From: Arachis hypogaea
Lineage: Eukaryota > Streptophyta > Magnoliopsida > Fabales > Fabaceae
Reading direction: 5' to 3'
Length of the DNA: 64,000 nt
Assembly: GCF_003086295.3 (NCBI RefSeq)
Contig: NC_092047.1
Coordinates: 115,999,323-116,063,322, forward strand
Position numbers and translations under genes: made by a program. Below, piece by piece: positions 47,482 through 58,559 of the stretch. A model generated the notes under the pieces. The model saw nothing but the letters and a program-made list of their open reading frames with translations, had not been told where the DNA came from and ran no database searches. How positions within the stretch are numbered: the stretch's first letter is position 1; every line of letters begins with the position of its first letter.

Positions 47482-50400
47482 TCACAGATTTTCAATAAAA
47501 CTTAGATCAAACATTCCCAAACTTTTTCTCAAGGTACAGAATCTGTCTTCACAGAGGGGTTTTGTAAAAATATCAGCAATTTGGTCTTCAGATTTTACAA
47601 ATTGAATATCAATAGTACCCTTTTGCACATGTTCCCTAATAAAGTGATATTTTATCTCAATGTGCTTTGTTCTTGAGTGCAGAACAGGGTTCTTTGAAAT
47701 GTTTATGGCACTCATGTTATCACAGAATAAAGGAATACTATTGATTTTTAATTTGTAATCTTCCAATTGTGTTTTTAACCAAATTAATTGAGAACAGCAT
47801 GCAGATGCAGAAATGTATTCAGCTTCAGCTGTGGATAAAGCCACTGTGGCTTGCTTTTTGCTTGACCACATGTTAAATGAGCTTCCAAGGAAGCAACACA
47901 TGCCAGATGTGCTCCGCCTATCCACTCTATCTCCCGTATAATCTGCATCACAACACCCTACTGCAGAAAATTCATCAGATTTAGGATACCATAAACCATA
48001 ATTACAAGTTCCCTTAATGTATCTAATGATGCGCTTAACAGCCGTAAGGTGGGATTCTTTTGGATGAGATTGAAACCTTGAACATACACCCACACTTTGG
48101 ACTATATCCGGTCTAGAGGAGGTAAGGTACATAAGTGAACCTATCATTCCTCTATACCTTGTTTCATCCACATCTTGGCCATCATCATCCTTTTCAAGTT
48201 TAGTGTTGGGATGCATAGGAGTACCCATTGATTTGGAGTTTTCTAGGCCAAACTTTTTGATAAGTTCTTTTGCATATTTTCCTTGGTAAATAAAAGTGCC
48301 ACTAGGAGTTTGTTTAATTTGGAGGCCAAGAAAGAAAGTAAGCTCTCCCATTAAACTCATTTCAAACTCACTAGTCATGAGTTTTCCAAACTCTTCACAC
48401 AAGGAAATATTGGCCGAACCAAATACTATGTCATCAACATAAACTTGAACAAGGAGCATGTCATCATTAGCTGCTTTAATAAATAAAGTAGTGCCGGTGG
48501 TACCCCTTTGAAATTGATTTTCCAACAAGAAGGCACTAAGCCTCTCATACCAAGCTCTTGGAGCTTGTCTAAGACCATAAAGAGCCTTAGTTAGTTTGAA
48601 AACATGATTTGGAAACTCTTTGTGTTCAAAACCGGGGGGTTGAGCCACATACACTTCTCTATCAATAAAGCCATTAAGGAAAGCACACTTAACATCCATT
48701 TGAAACATTTTGAAACCTTTATGAGCGGCATAGGCAAGAAGCAACCGAATTGCTTCCATCCTAGCTACCGGAGCAAAAGACTCATCAAAATCTATACCCT
48801 CTTCTTGATCGTAACCTTGGGCCACTAATCTAGCCTTGTTACGAACAACTTGTCCATCCTCACCAAGTTTATTTTTAAATACCCACTTAGTACCGGTAAC
48901 TTTCTTACCATCCGGATGAGGTACTAGTGTCCAAACCTTATTCTTGTCAAATTGAGCGAGCTCCTCTTGCATTGCTTTAACCCATGATGGGTCTTCAAGA
49001 GCTTGTTTGACATTGTTGGGCTCTATTTGTGATAAGAGAGCAAGATTGCTAGGTTCGGTTTGCCTTTTGGTGGAGGATCTTGTAGTTACTCCTTGAGAGG
49101 GATCACCAATAATGAAATCATGAGGATAACCCCTCATGGATTTCCACTCTCTAGGCCTTCGGACAGGTGTAGAGCTTTGATGAGCTTCTGGTAGTCTTTC
49201 TGTTTCAAATGCTCGTGCCTGCTCAGGAGACAAAATGGAAGTTTCTCCTTCGATCTGACGAGCCAAAACTGGACTGGCAGATTCTTCATTTTGGACAGAT
49301 TTGGGATTTTCTTTGCTTGTTCCAGCTCCTTCTCCATCTGAATCATTCTCTATCACAGTACTGGGAATTAAGTCAGAATCACAAAAAGTAGCATGTATGG
49401 ATTCCTCTATAGTCCTATGCTCCTTGAGATAAATTCTATAAGCTTTGCTTGTGGTGGAATATCCAACAAATATTCCTTCATAGGATTTTGGATCAAACTT
49501 TCCAAGGTTTTCTTTATTATTAAGTACAAAACATTTGCATCCAAAAACATGAAAGTACTTAAGATTTGGAGAGATTCCTTTCCATAGCTCATAAGGGGTT
49601 TTCTTTAACCCTTTTCTAATGATAGTTCTATTCAAAATATAACATGCTGTATTCACAGCTTCAGCCCACAAAAATTTAGGAATCTCATTCTCACATAGCA
49701 TAGCCCTAGTCATCTCTTGAAGGCTTCTATTCCTTCTCTCAACCACCCCATTTTGTTGGGGAGTTCTAGGACATGAAAAGTTATGAGAAATTCCTAAATC
49801 ATCACAAAATTTTTCAAAATCTTGATTTTCAAATTCCTTTCCATGATCACTTCTCAAATGGACAATTTTTAAATCCTTTTCATTTTGAATTTTCCTGCAA
49901 AGAGTTGAAAAGGCATGAAAGGCATCATTCTTATGAGCAAGGAAAAGTACCCAACCAAATCTAGAGTAATCATCTACCACTACAAGGCCATAGTGTTTAC
50001 CTCCTAAACTTTGAGTTCTAGTAGGACCAAAAAGATCAATATGCAACATTTCTAATGGCCTTTTGGTTGAGATTCCATCTTTTGATTTAAAAGAGGATTT
50101 TACTTGCTTGCCTAATTGACATGCATCACAAGTAAGATCCTTATCAAACTTGATGTTTGGAATTCCTCTAACCAAATTCTTTTTAACTAGCTTAGAAATT
50201 TGGTACATGCTAGCATGTCCCAACTTTCTATGCCAAAGCCATTTTTCAGTTTCAAAGGATGTAAAACATGTTACATTTTGTTCCTTTAAATCCTCAAGAG
50301 TTAATCTATACACATTGTTGCATCTCTTGGCTTCAAATAAAACATCCCCAGTTTTCTCACAAACAACCAAACAAACAAACTTCTTAAAAATAACATCAAA

Positions 50401-50661
50401 ACCTAAATCACACAATTGACTAACACTAAGTAAGTTATGTTTCAAACCATTTACAAGAAGCACATCATTTATACAAGATGAAAAATTTTTACCAACTTTC
50501 CCAACAGCCACTATTTTTCCTTTTGCATCATCTCCAAAAGTGACAAGCCCTCCATCATATTCATCAAGCTTAATGAAGAAGGTTGTCTTTCCGGTCATAT
50601 GCCTAGAGCATCCGCTGTCCATATACCACATGTTCTCCTTCCTTTTGGATGCAAGGCACAC
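47482..50661 (-). CDS. pol: Sirevirus pol polyprotein (protease-integrase-RT-RNase H)
   Basis: The frame is open for 1,059 codons from 50661, and the first in-frame codon after a stop is GTG, so translation is not independent. Residue positions count from there. Protease [11 protein letters not shown] has the active Asp at 15. The GAG-pre-integrase zinc ligands are H144, H149, C178 and C181, and the integrase D,D-35-E is D209, D272 and E308. The RT has [12 protein letters not shown] and YVDD (741-744). The RNase H has [11 protein letters not shown] and the terminal [18 protein letters not shown]. No internal stop is present, so the enzyme set looks complete. The gag frame ends 14 bases upstream in a different phase. 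Confidence 0.95.
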   Translation of the reverse strand: MCLASKRKENMWYMDSGCSRHMTGKTTFFIKLDEYDGGLVTFGDDAKGKIVAVGKVGKNFSSCINDVLLVNGLKHNLLSVSQLCDLGFDVIFKKFVCLVVCEKTGDVLFEAKRCNNVYRLTLEDLKEQNVTCFTSFETEKWLWHRKLGHASMYQISKLVKKNLVRGIPNIKFDKDLTCDACQLGKQVKSSFKSKDGISTKRPLEMLHIDLFGPTRTQSLGGKHYGLVVVDDYSRFGWVLFLAHKNDAFHAFSTLCRKIQNEKDLKIVHLRSDHGKEFENQDFEKFCDDLGISHNFSCPRTPQQNGVVERRNRSLQEMTRAMLCENEIPKFLWAEAVNTACYILNRTIIRKGLKKTPYELWKGISPNLKYFHVFGCKCFVLNNKENLGKFDPKSYEGIFVGYSTTSKAYRIYLKEHRTIEESIHATFCDSDLIPSTVIENDSDGEGAGTSKENPKSVQNEESASPVLARQIEGETSILSPEQARAFETERLPEAHQSSTPVRRPREWKSMRGYPHDFIIGDPSQGVTTRSSTKRQTEPSNLALLSQIEPNNVKQALEDPSWVKAMQEELAQFDKNKVWTLVPHPDGKKVTGTKWVFKNKLGEDGQVVRNKARLVAQGYDQEEGIDFDESFAPVARMEAIRLLLAYAAHKGFKMFQMDVKCAFLNGFIDREVYVAQPPGFEHKEFPNHVFKLTKALYGLRQAPRAWYERLSAFLLENQFQRGTTGTTLFIKAANDDMLLVQVYVDDIVFGSANISLCEEFGKLMTSEFEMSLMGELTFFLGLQIKQTPSGTFIYQGKYAKELIKKFGLENSKSMGTPMHPNTKLEKDDDGQDVDETRYRGMIGSLMYLTSSRPDIVQSVGVCSRFQSHPKESHLTAVKRIIRYIKGTCNYGLWYPKSDEFSAVGCCDADYTGDRVDRRSTSGMCCFLGSSFNMWSSKKQATVALSTAEAEYISASACCSQLIWLKTQLEDYKLKINSIPLFCDNMSAINISKNPVLHSRTKHIEIKYHFIREHVQKGTIDIQFVKSEDQIADIFTKPLCEDRFCTLRKSLGMFDLSFIENL

Positions 50662-50675
50662 CTACAACACAATGC

Positions 50676-52412
50676 TTAAGAAACCTTAGGTATCCAAATC
50701 CTTTTGGATCCTTTTACGTTAAACCATCTTTTATGTCCTAAGCCATTGTAATCAAAAACAACTTTACAAACCTTATCACCAATCATTCTTTCACCAAAGA
50801 AACATTGAATAGGGAAGTGTCCATTTCGGTTACATTGCCTACAAAATCTTGGTGTTGCTGTTTTGTTAAAGTGAGTTGGGTCTTGATACTTTGTATCATT
50901 TGAAGATGAAGCAATGTTTTCAAAATGAGTTTTTTCAGATTTATAAAACCCCAACCCAGCCTTATCATAAAGAGGTTTTTGACTAGCTAAGATTTGATTC
51001 AAATTTTCAGAACTTTGTGTAAATTTGGCTAAGTCTTCCTTAAGTCTTTTAACCTCCTTAAGTAGCTCTTCATTTTTTTTAAAACAATCCACATAAGCAA
51101 GAACCGAATGGTCACTTTTACAGCTTCTAACTTGGGCTCTTAACTGCTTATTCTCTTCAACAAGATCACAAGCAGTTTCGGCCTCTCTCACTTTTTCTTT
51201 TAAAAAACTATTTTCAGCTTGAAGAATGGTGATTTGTTGTTCAAGTTCTTGATTTTCCAGTGAAAAGCATCTTATTTTTTCAGAAAGGTGGTCTATCATA
51301 AGATGAAGATCTTCAGTGTCAGGGTTATGAAAGACTACCTGATTTACATGATCCACCATGAGGCACTGTTGTGACTTGGTCTCTGATTCTTCATCATCAT
51401 CATCTGAGTCATTTTCCAAATCTTCCCATGAAGCCATTAGTCCCATCTTCTTTCCTTTTCTCGGCTTTTCTTCCTTCTTTAGCTTGGGACAATCAGATTT
51501 GAAGTGCCCCATTTCCTTGCAATTGTAACAGATTACTTTGCTAAGGTCTTTCTTTATCCTCCTTGAGCTGCTGCCTTTGCCTTTGAGCTTAGCCATTTTC
51601 CTGAATTTTTTTGCAAACAACACAAACTCATTTTCAGAAGAGTTATCACTGGATTCATCATCCAGAGGGTTAGTCACAGAAGAAAAAGCAACTCCTTTCT
51701 TTTTTGAATCCTTTTTTAAATAGGTGTTTTCAAAAGCAAGAAGATTTCCTCTCAGATCATCAAGTGTCATGGAATCTAAGCTACTACTCTCAGAAATGAT
51801 TAAAGCTTTTGTTTCCCACTCTTTTGTGAGACATCTTAACACTCTTCTCACTAGCACAAATTCTGAATGAGTAATTCCAAGAGCATCTAAGCCAACAATG
51901 ATAGCATTGAACCATTCGAACAGTTCATCAATGGACTCTCCTTCCTTCATTGCAAACATTTCATATTCCCTGTTTAACATGTCTGTCCGAGTCTTCTTTA
52001 CGATGGTGGTTCCTTCATGAGTGATCTGCAACTTGTCCCAGATTTCCTTTGCCGTTGTGCATCGTGATACTCGTCGGTACTCCTCAAAGCTGATAGCACA
52101 GTTGAGCAGATTTATTGCCTTGGCATTTAACTCCACTTTCTTCCTATCTTCTTCTGTCCATCTTGTTTCTGGTTTAAGAGTGACAACTCCTTCAGCATTT
52201 GTGGTAGATGGGTATTGAGGGCCTTCTAGGATGATCTTCCAAAGTCTGTAATCCACTGCTTGTACAAATATCTTCATCCTCTCCTTCCAATAGGTATAAT
52301 TTTTTCCATTGAAGAGGGGAGGTCTGTTGCTTGATTGACCTTCAGTTAGATTATAGGACACCACATTTGTGCCACTGTTTTCTGCCATGGGGATCTTTAC
52401 TCCAAGCTGCAA
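50676..52412 (-). CDS. gag: Sirevirus gag (capsid/nucleocapsid) ORF
   Basis: The frame has 578 codons. The methionine at residue 9 (52388, MAENSGTNVV) is the probable start. A UBN2/gag-like domain (YWKERMKIFVQAVDYRLW, IWDKLQITHEGT, MLNREYEMFAMKEGESI) is followed by a CCHC knuckle CYNCKEMGHFKSDC (295-308), an acidic patch and a long coiled coil (about 385-475). A second CCHC knuckle CRQCNRNGHFPIQC lies at 524-537. Two knuckles flanking a coiled coil fit Sirevirus gag, where the coiled coil is thought to contact host proteins. The ORF ends with TAA, and pol continues in another frame. Confidence 0.92.
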   Translation of the reverse strand: MQLGVKIPMAENSGTNVVSYNLTEGQSSNRPPLFNGKNYTYWKERMKIFVQAVDYRLWKIILEGPQYPSTTNAEGVVTLKPETRWTEEDRKKVELNAKAINLLNCAISFEEYRRVSRCTTAKEIWDKLQITHEGTTIVKKTRTDMLNREYEMFAMKEGESIDELFEWFNAIIVGLDALGITHSEFVLVRRVLRCLTKEWETKALIISESSSLDSMTLDDLRGNLLAFENTYLKKDSKKKGVAFSSVTNPLDDESSDNSSENEFVLFAKKFRKMAKLKGKGSSSRRIKKDLSKVICYNCKEMGHFKSDCPKLKKEEKPRKGKKMGLMASWEDLENDSDDDDEESETKSQQCLMVDHVNQVVFHNPDTEDLHLMIDHLSEKIRCFSLENQELEQQITILQAENSFLKEKVREAETACDLVEENKQLRAQVRSCKSDHSVLAYVDCFKKNEELLKEVKRLKEDLAKFTQSSENLNQILASQKPLYDKAGLGFYKSEKTHFENIASSSNDTKYQDPTHFNKTATPRFCRQCNRNGHFPIQCFFGERMIGDKVCKVVFDYNGLGHKRWFNVKGSKRIWIPKVS

Positions 52413-52434
52413 AGCTTGATCTCTTTGAGACCAA

Positions 52435-52446
52435 GCTCTGATACCA
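52435..52446 (-). other. Sirevirus primer-binding site (initiator tRNA-Met type)
   Basis: On the minus strand TGGTATCAGAGC lies two bases after the end of the 5' LTR (52449), the canonical priming site of Ty1/copia elements. Confidence 0.95.
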
Positions 52447-52448
52447 AT

Positions 52449-54322
52449 TGATGGTTTCAGTGGCTTAAGAGAACGGGGGTTGAATCTTAAGCCCCCTTTT
52501 TGCTTGATAACACTTGCTGACTTGTCAAATTAATTCTGGAAACTTTTACTCTTTTTATCTCTTCACTGCACACGAGACTTTTTGTTTTGTCTCGTCCCTA
52601 GCCACGAGATTTTTCTTTTTGTCTCGTCACTTGGCACGAGATAAATTTGGTTTATGCTCCTGTGAGTAGAAAACAGAAATGGAGTAGAAAGAGAGAAGAT
52701 CACACCCAGATATATCCTGGTTCGGCTGCTAAGTGCAGTGCAGCCTACATCCAGTCTCCATCACTAACATGATGGAATTTCACTATAATCAATCTGATTA
52801 CAACTTGTAAAGTGCTAACCCAACTTACAAGGGAATTCCCACAGAATCATGAAACACAACATAGATGAACAAAGGACCTCTAAGACATCTATGGCTTTTT
52901 CTTTTAATTTTGCACTCTCTGCCTTTTTCCGCTCTATGGCTTTTTCTTACAAACCTCACTGTTTGCCTTTTACCATGAGACTCAAGACATGACAAAATTA
53001 AACAGAAAAATTACAAAACAGAATACATTGAAGGAGAAGAGAAAACTGTTAGCTCAGGTAGCTCTGAGAACTCTGTGCCTTGCACTCTCAAATTTTCTCC
53101 TTGCTTCAAACAGTGGTTGTCCACCCTTATTATAGAAGAGGGAAGCCTCCACTTATTGAAGCCAAAAACCGAACCAACTTCTTCCTCCTTCAACAAACCG
53201 GTTCGGCCACATAGAGAGAGAAGAGATAACCATGTAGAAACCAACATGCAATTACCTCCAGTTCTTTCTTGACCATCACTCTTCATCAATCCGAGCTCTC
53301 CATCCTTGAATTGCTCTCCAAGATGGATTTCTGGCCCTTGATGCTTCATGATGATAATGACTTCATCTGCTTCAATCTCTGCCTCAACCATCACTTCGCC
53401 ACTCTAGCTACTCCCTATGGTAGTTGAGCAGAATCAAAGACAAGCCATTCTTCAAGAATCTCCCTTGCTGGCCGAATCTTCAACCTCCATTTTTGAGCAT
53501 GAAAGGCTCAAGATGATCTCACCAAATCTAACCACATTTGGTGAATATCTCAGCCACAGCTCATTTTTATTTTAGTATGTTTTCTTGCCATCATTTGCTT
53601 GATGGTCTTGATGCATGCAACTTCTTCTTTTTCTTTGTTGATGAGCATTGCTTCCATAGTTCTCTGGACAAGGACCGAAGAAAGAAGAAAAAGGAGAAAG
53701 AGATGAGAGAGAATGTGAAGTTAAAGTAAAAGCAATTAAATGAAAACAAGACACATTGATAGATTTCTTTTACTTCCCTTGCTTTGAGTAGCGTATAGCA
53801 TTAATCATAATGATTCCCATCAAATCAAAGTCAAGTTCTCTCTCATGTTTCCAATGCTAGCTTATTTAAATTTGAAATCCATTTTTTTGCAAGCAATGGA
53901 ATCCGTTGGAGAGTATGAAGCCTTTTTCTTTGCTTCATGGATTCGGTCAAGGCATGAGGAACTCTCCTTTCAAATGGAATTGGGCTTGGTTGCAAAGATA
54001 ATTAAGTCAGGCCCAAGAGTAACATTTGCTTTCCTGATAAATTTTGGAGCGCACATAAAGCATGCAGGAAGGCATTCTTTGGGCTTTGAAGTAATAAGAT
54101 TTATTCCAGCCCAACATCTATTGTGACCATTCAGCCAAAATGCAAGAGACATTAAACAAGGCTGAATTCAGTTTTGATTTTGGGCTTGCTGCATTTTGTT
54201 TATTCTCGGCCCAATAAGAAACTTGTACAGCAAAATTAAAATAATCAAAATTATATTAATAATTTTGCTGTTAATAATGTTTGATCATCATTAATTTAGT
54301 TTAGAGTTTTCCAAACTCATCA
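52449..54322 (-). repeat. Sirevirus 5' LTR
   Basis: 1,874 bp, TG...CA, about 99 percent identical to 42814-44688. It contains five alternating CACGAGA / TCTCGTC motifs at about 52571-52642, which form overlapping inverted repeats in the presumptive regulatory part. Confidence 0.96.
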
Positions 54323-54327
54323 AAGAG

Positions 54328-54846
54328 GAAGAAAGTGAAGTATTTGAACTAGAGGAGAGAGAGGGAGCATTGAGGAAGATTAACCAAAATGTGGATTCCA
54401 TCATCGATGATTTTTTGTCCACAATGGTCAATCTCCTTAATGATCTTAATGAACCTCTTTTCATTGAACTTGAAAGAGATATGGAGGTAGATTTCTCACA
54501 AACTCCTTGTTATGACTTGAGTGATGGGGAAGAGGAAGTTGGTGAGGAAACAATTCCGTTCCAGGAGCATATTGAGTGGGTGGTAATCTCACATATAAAC
54601 TTCATTGGCCCCCACCAATATGCTATCTTGGAGACGGATTACCAACTCAAAGTCCTTCTTGGGTTGGTACATGGTGGAGAAAGGAGTGGTTGTTGCCAAA
54701 GGAGTCCAAGGCCCTTCATGAAAGCCGATTCAAGCTTTGGGATTCAAACATGGTGTGAAGCACAATTGAGTGGTTTCCGGAGAGTGTTGGGGTACTTTAA
54801 GGGTAATTTGAGAGCTTGTCCATCCGGCTTGAAGCATGTAGATCAA
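54328..54846 (+). pseudogene. Ty3-like element 2, internal part after the Sirevirus
   Basis: This continues the element-2 frame from 42813: Glu-rich EEESEVFELEEREGAL-like translation, then a long open frame 54370-54849 with acidic DLSDGEEEVGEE and a C-terminal GFRRVLGYFKGNL. Similar proteins of non-autonomous Ty3 elements keep this acidic layout. It is cut at 54846 by a solo LTR and resumes at 56403. Confidence 0.6.
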
Positions 54847-56402
54847 TGACAAACCCCAATTTGAGGGTTTATCTTGTGCTGATTTCAGGGGTTTTATCAA
54901 TGATTCCACACACTTTCTATATGAAAATACAAGATTTTGCATTCCTTTCCTAGTTTTGCCTCATGAATGAAAACATGCTTATTTCGCACTAAAATAGATA
55001 CATTTCTAATCTTCTCTTGATGCCATTCGATGCCGTGACTTGTGCGTTAAGTGGTTTCAGGATATAGGGTAGGAACGGACCGAAAGAGAGAAGGAAGACG
55101 GGTACAAAGGAAGGAAGCATGAGGATTAAGCTTTGAAAATTTCCGCATGGGCGCGTGCGCGCACTTGGCGCGCCCGCGCGGATAGGGCAATGTGAAGCCA
55201 AAGCCAAGAGCCGGCTTGAGAAGCGGCTAAGCCAGGATCTTCATGGATGCGCACGCGTACATCACGCCTCCGCGCACATTACAAGACGTCTCAACGGCGC
55301 GTGCGCGTACCTTGCGCGTGCGCGCCGATTTGCGAATATGATTTTTTAAGAAGTCACGTGACTTAGGCGTGGAGGCAGTTAAGGATCCCACTTTTGGAGA
55401 AACACCTTGGCGGGAAAAGCTTAAGAAGACCAAAGGAGCAAGGGTTAAGGGACTTCTAGTTCATTTTCTAGATCTAGATATTTTTCTTTTTTTTTTTGGG
55501 AAGAAGAGAGTTAGTTACACCTTGGGGAGAAGAAGAGGGAGATTCCAAGCTTTTCACTAGGGTTCATCCTCATCTAATTTCTGAATTTTCAATGACTTTT
55601 TGGTGAGATCCATTACAATTCTCACTCCACTTTGTTCATGTCATAGATTTTCTTCTCCAATTTCAAGTAGTAGATACAATTGATCAATTCTCATAGCTCT
55701 AGAATTCAACTTTGTAATTTTGGATTTCGTCCCTATTTTGAGAATTCGATTTTCATTGCTACTCTTTGAGGATTTGTTGTTAGATCTTTGTGTTGCAATA
55801 CTTTCAATTTGACTTTTCTTCTCATTTTACTATGACTTTCCTTCTTGCTCATCACATGTTTGATAAAATGACAACACTAGCTATGGAGTAGAATTCTCAC
55901 ACTTGGCATAGGGTTTGGTCCTTGGAAGAAGTTGAATAGTTGTATCAATAGTTGATTTGGAATTAAGGATTGCAAGTTGGCTTGGAGTGCACTAAATCTA
56001 GATTCCCATAAGGTGAAGCTAGGACTTGTGACTCAAGTTGATTGCTTTCATTTGACCTCCCTCTATACCTAGGGGATAACTAAATGAAGCAAGGCCTAAT
56101 TGTTATCAACATTGAATGGACTATAAGGATAGAAATTCTAATGCCAACCCTAAGCCAAGTCTTTTGATAATTGATTGTTTGTTTCTCATTATTTTGCTAA
56201 AACCTTCAAAGAATCCCAACAAGGCTTACTAAATCAATAAGATGCACACTTTGGCAATTCCAAGGGAGAACGACTCGGGAGACTAGTACTCTCGGATATA
56301 GATTGTAGATTTGTTTGATGAAGGATTTTGCGCCGGTTTAGACTATACTACGATTGATCATTTGATAATTTCTATACCGGCAAAAATTCATTTGTCAATC
56401 AA
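54842..56402 (+). mobile_element. Solo LTR, 1.55 kb, TSD ATCAA
   Basis: The LTR runs 54847-56397, beginning TGACAAACCCCAATTTGAGG and ending TTTGTCA. ATCAA flanks both sides (54842-54846 and 56398-56402). No internal region or second LTR is present, so it results from LTR-LTR recombination. It carries clusters of GCGCGTGCGCGTAC-type motifs (55146-55325) and the GGAGAACGACTCGGGAGA box near 56265, so it belongs to the same broad Ty3 LTR style. Confidence 0.92.
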
Positions 56403-56870
56403 CAAGAAGGAGAACGAGAAACTAGAATATGAGATCCCGGAGGACCTATGAAGTGCAAGATTGGATGGAGATTCAAGGAGGAGTGGAAACATAAGCCACC
56501 CTAAGAAGAGTCTCCTCAACAAGTCCAACTTAAGGACTATAAACCAAAGTATTAGGTGGGAGACACCCCACCATGGTAACATTGTTCCAACCCTTCTCTT
56601 TGTTTATAATTTGCCTTAATTGCATTTTTGTTTGTCTTGGTTAGCTTAGGATTAGCTTAATTTTGAGCTTAGATAGGTTAATTTTTGTATAGATCATGAA
56701 TTTATGAATGTTTGTATGTTTGGGGTTGAAATTTTGGCTGAGCTAAGGTGCAATGCCTTAGATTTTGAAAGAAAAATTTTTGGAAAACAGGGCATGTGCG
56801 TGCGCACACCCTTGTGCGCACGCACACAACAACAAAATTTTGCGCACGCCACTGCCTACTGCCCGGTCAC
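56403..56870 (+). other. 3' internal remnant of Ty3-like element 2
   Basis: The sequence resumes the element-2 reading frame for a few codons and then becomes non-coding 3' internal sequence (GGTGGGAGACACCCCACCATGG, typical of legume Ty3 elements). It ends in another GTGCGTGCGCAC cluster at 56790-56850. The expected polypurine tract and 3' LTR are absent, so the element is truncated near 56,870. Confidence 0.55.
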
Positions 56871-58550
56871 ATATATCTCTTTAAATTACAAATCCTAATT
56901 ACTCTCATCTTCCTCACCAAATCAAGCATCATCAGTTCCTTTGACACCAATTATATCATACTCCCACTCACTAACCCTTACTCCGTAACCCAAAACCAAA
57001 TTAATAGACCTTAAACAGAGTTTCTAGTTTTTCCTACAAGTTCCAAAATTTAATTTTTACACATAACTTCCGACGTCCATAACTTCCTCTACGAAATTCC
57101 ATTTTTTACAAAGTTTATTCCATCTTACAGATTTTAATTAATTTGAATCAAAATTCACTCAAATTCAATATCCGAGGCTCAGGTTATGGATCGTCGAAGT
57201 TCATTAAAAATCTACTTTTACCAAAAGAGTTCAAAACCTTTATTTTTCAAATTCTCATTTTCAAACCAAGTTTCACAACCCAAAACAACATTAAATACAC
57301 TCAAAACATTTCCATAACCATTTCCTTCATTCCACAAAACTTTAACACTCAATTTCATCAACTCTAACCCACACAATCATAACCAAAGCAACAATACTCA
57401 TAAATCATCAATATAACATCATCATCATTTACAATCAAACTCGAACCTCATTATTACTCAATAATTCAGCAACACATTCACATAATCAACTCCACAGTTA
57501 TACCAATTCACTAAACTTTAACAAGTCATCCTGGTTCAACCTAACCCACGGTCAACTAACCTAAGTTTTCACAACACATTATATTTTAGTTACGAGAAAC
57601 CGATACCGTTCCTCAACCTCCAAAGGTCCCACTCCTCACCAATTGAATTTTCAGCTTTTCAGGATTCAATTCCAAACTTCTAGTATCCACCAATTTAACT
57701 CTAATTCAACAAGATACACGATCTAATTCATATAATATCACAATAATCAACATTGAGCTCACTAAATTACCAATTCACAAGGGTTAGGGTTTCCTTACCG
57801 TTATCCATGAGTCAAATGGATAAAATCCGATGATTATCCACTGCTAGAGTACCTCTAAACCATCAAAATCATAAAATCTCTCAATTACTAAAACACAAAA
57901 TCACGAACTGAAAAGAGAAGAATTGGGTGAGAAAACATGATTCTCTTACCAAATTGCTCGGTAGGTTTTGTAGAAAATTCCGAGACAAACGCGTGACCGC
58001 TGACGGCTCGTCAATCGGAGCTCTAAATTGAAAGTTATAGAAGTTTGAATATTTGGAGAAAATGTTTCGTTAGGTTTTCTTTTTCTTCCATTTCCTATGC
58101 GTGAAACTGATTTTGAGGAAGAAAGAAGCCTGAATGTCCATTAAATGAGGGTGAAGGTGAACGGGTTAGATTTTGGGTTCGGTTTAGATTTGGTTCAATT
58201 TGTTTAATCTGTTCGGTTTAATTTTAGGTCAAAACTTTTAAAATTAGTGTTAAAATTCATATTTTAATTATTCCTACTTCGTAAAACTATAAAATTTTAT
58301 TTTCTATTTTTTTAATAATAATTAATTTTTTAGTAAATTATTTACTAATTATTCAAGATTTACATCAACTAACCTATTTTATGTTACCTAGAGATAATAC
58401 ATTCTACTCGTGTAAAAACACTAAATCTATAAAAGTACCATAATTATAATCACATATGCTTATTAATTTAAAAGATAAAAACACACTAACTTCGAAGTCG
58501 ATTGCTTCTGCAATGTGCCAACTATCATTCAGGCGGTCGATATCGGGGTC
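56871..58550. other. Repeat-like sequence of unassigned retroelement origin
   Basis: No credible gene is visible. The C/A-rich, non-coding style (CATAACCAAAGCAACAATACTC, GAGAAACCGATACCG) resembles legume LTR sequence, but I found no boundaries, PBS or duplicated partner within the window. Open frames at 56.7-57.4 kb are low-complexity Asn/Ile/Phe-rich. Confidence 0.4.
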
Positions 58551-58559
58551 CTGTGTGTC

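Larger units (their letters stand above)
42809..54327 (-). mobile_element. Full-length Sirevirus (Ty1/copia) with env-like gene, TSD AAGAG
   Basis: The element spans 42814-54322 (11,509 bp), flanked by AAGAG at 42809-42813 and 54323-54327. LTRs of 1,875 and 1,874 bp differ by about 15 changes in my hand comparison, under 1 percent. On the minus strand the order is LTR, PBS (TGGTATCAGAGC), gag, pol (PR-INT-RT-RH), env-like ORF, polypurine tract, LTR. Copia order of integrase before RT plus a large env-like ORF after pol defines the Sirevirus/SIRE-Maximus lineage. The host element's reading frame is continuous across the insertion once one TSD copy is discounted. Near-identical LTRs imply a recent insertion. 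Confidence 0.97.
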
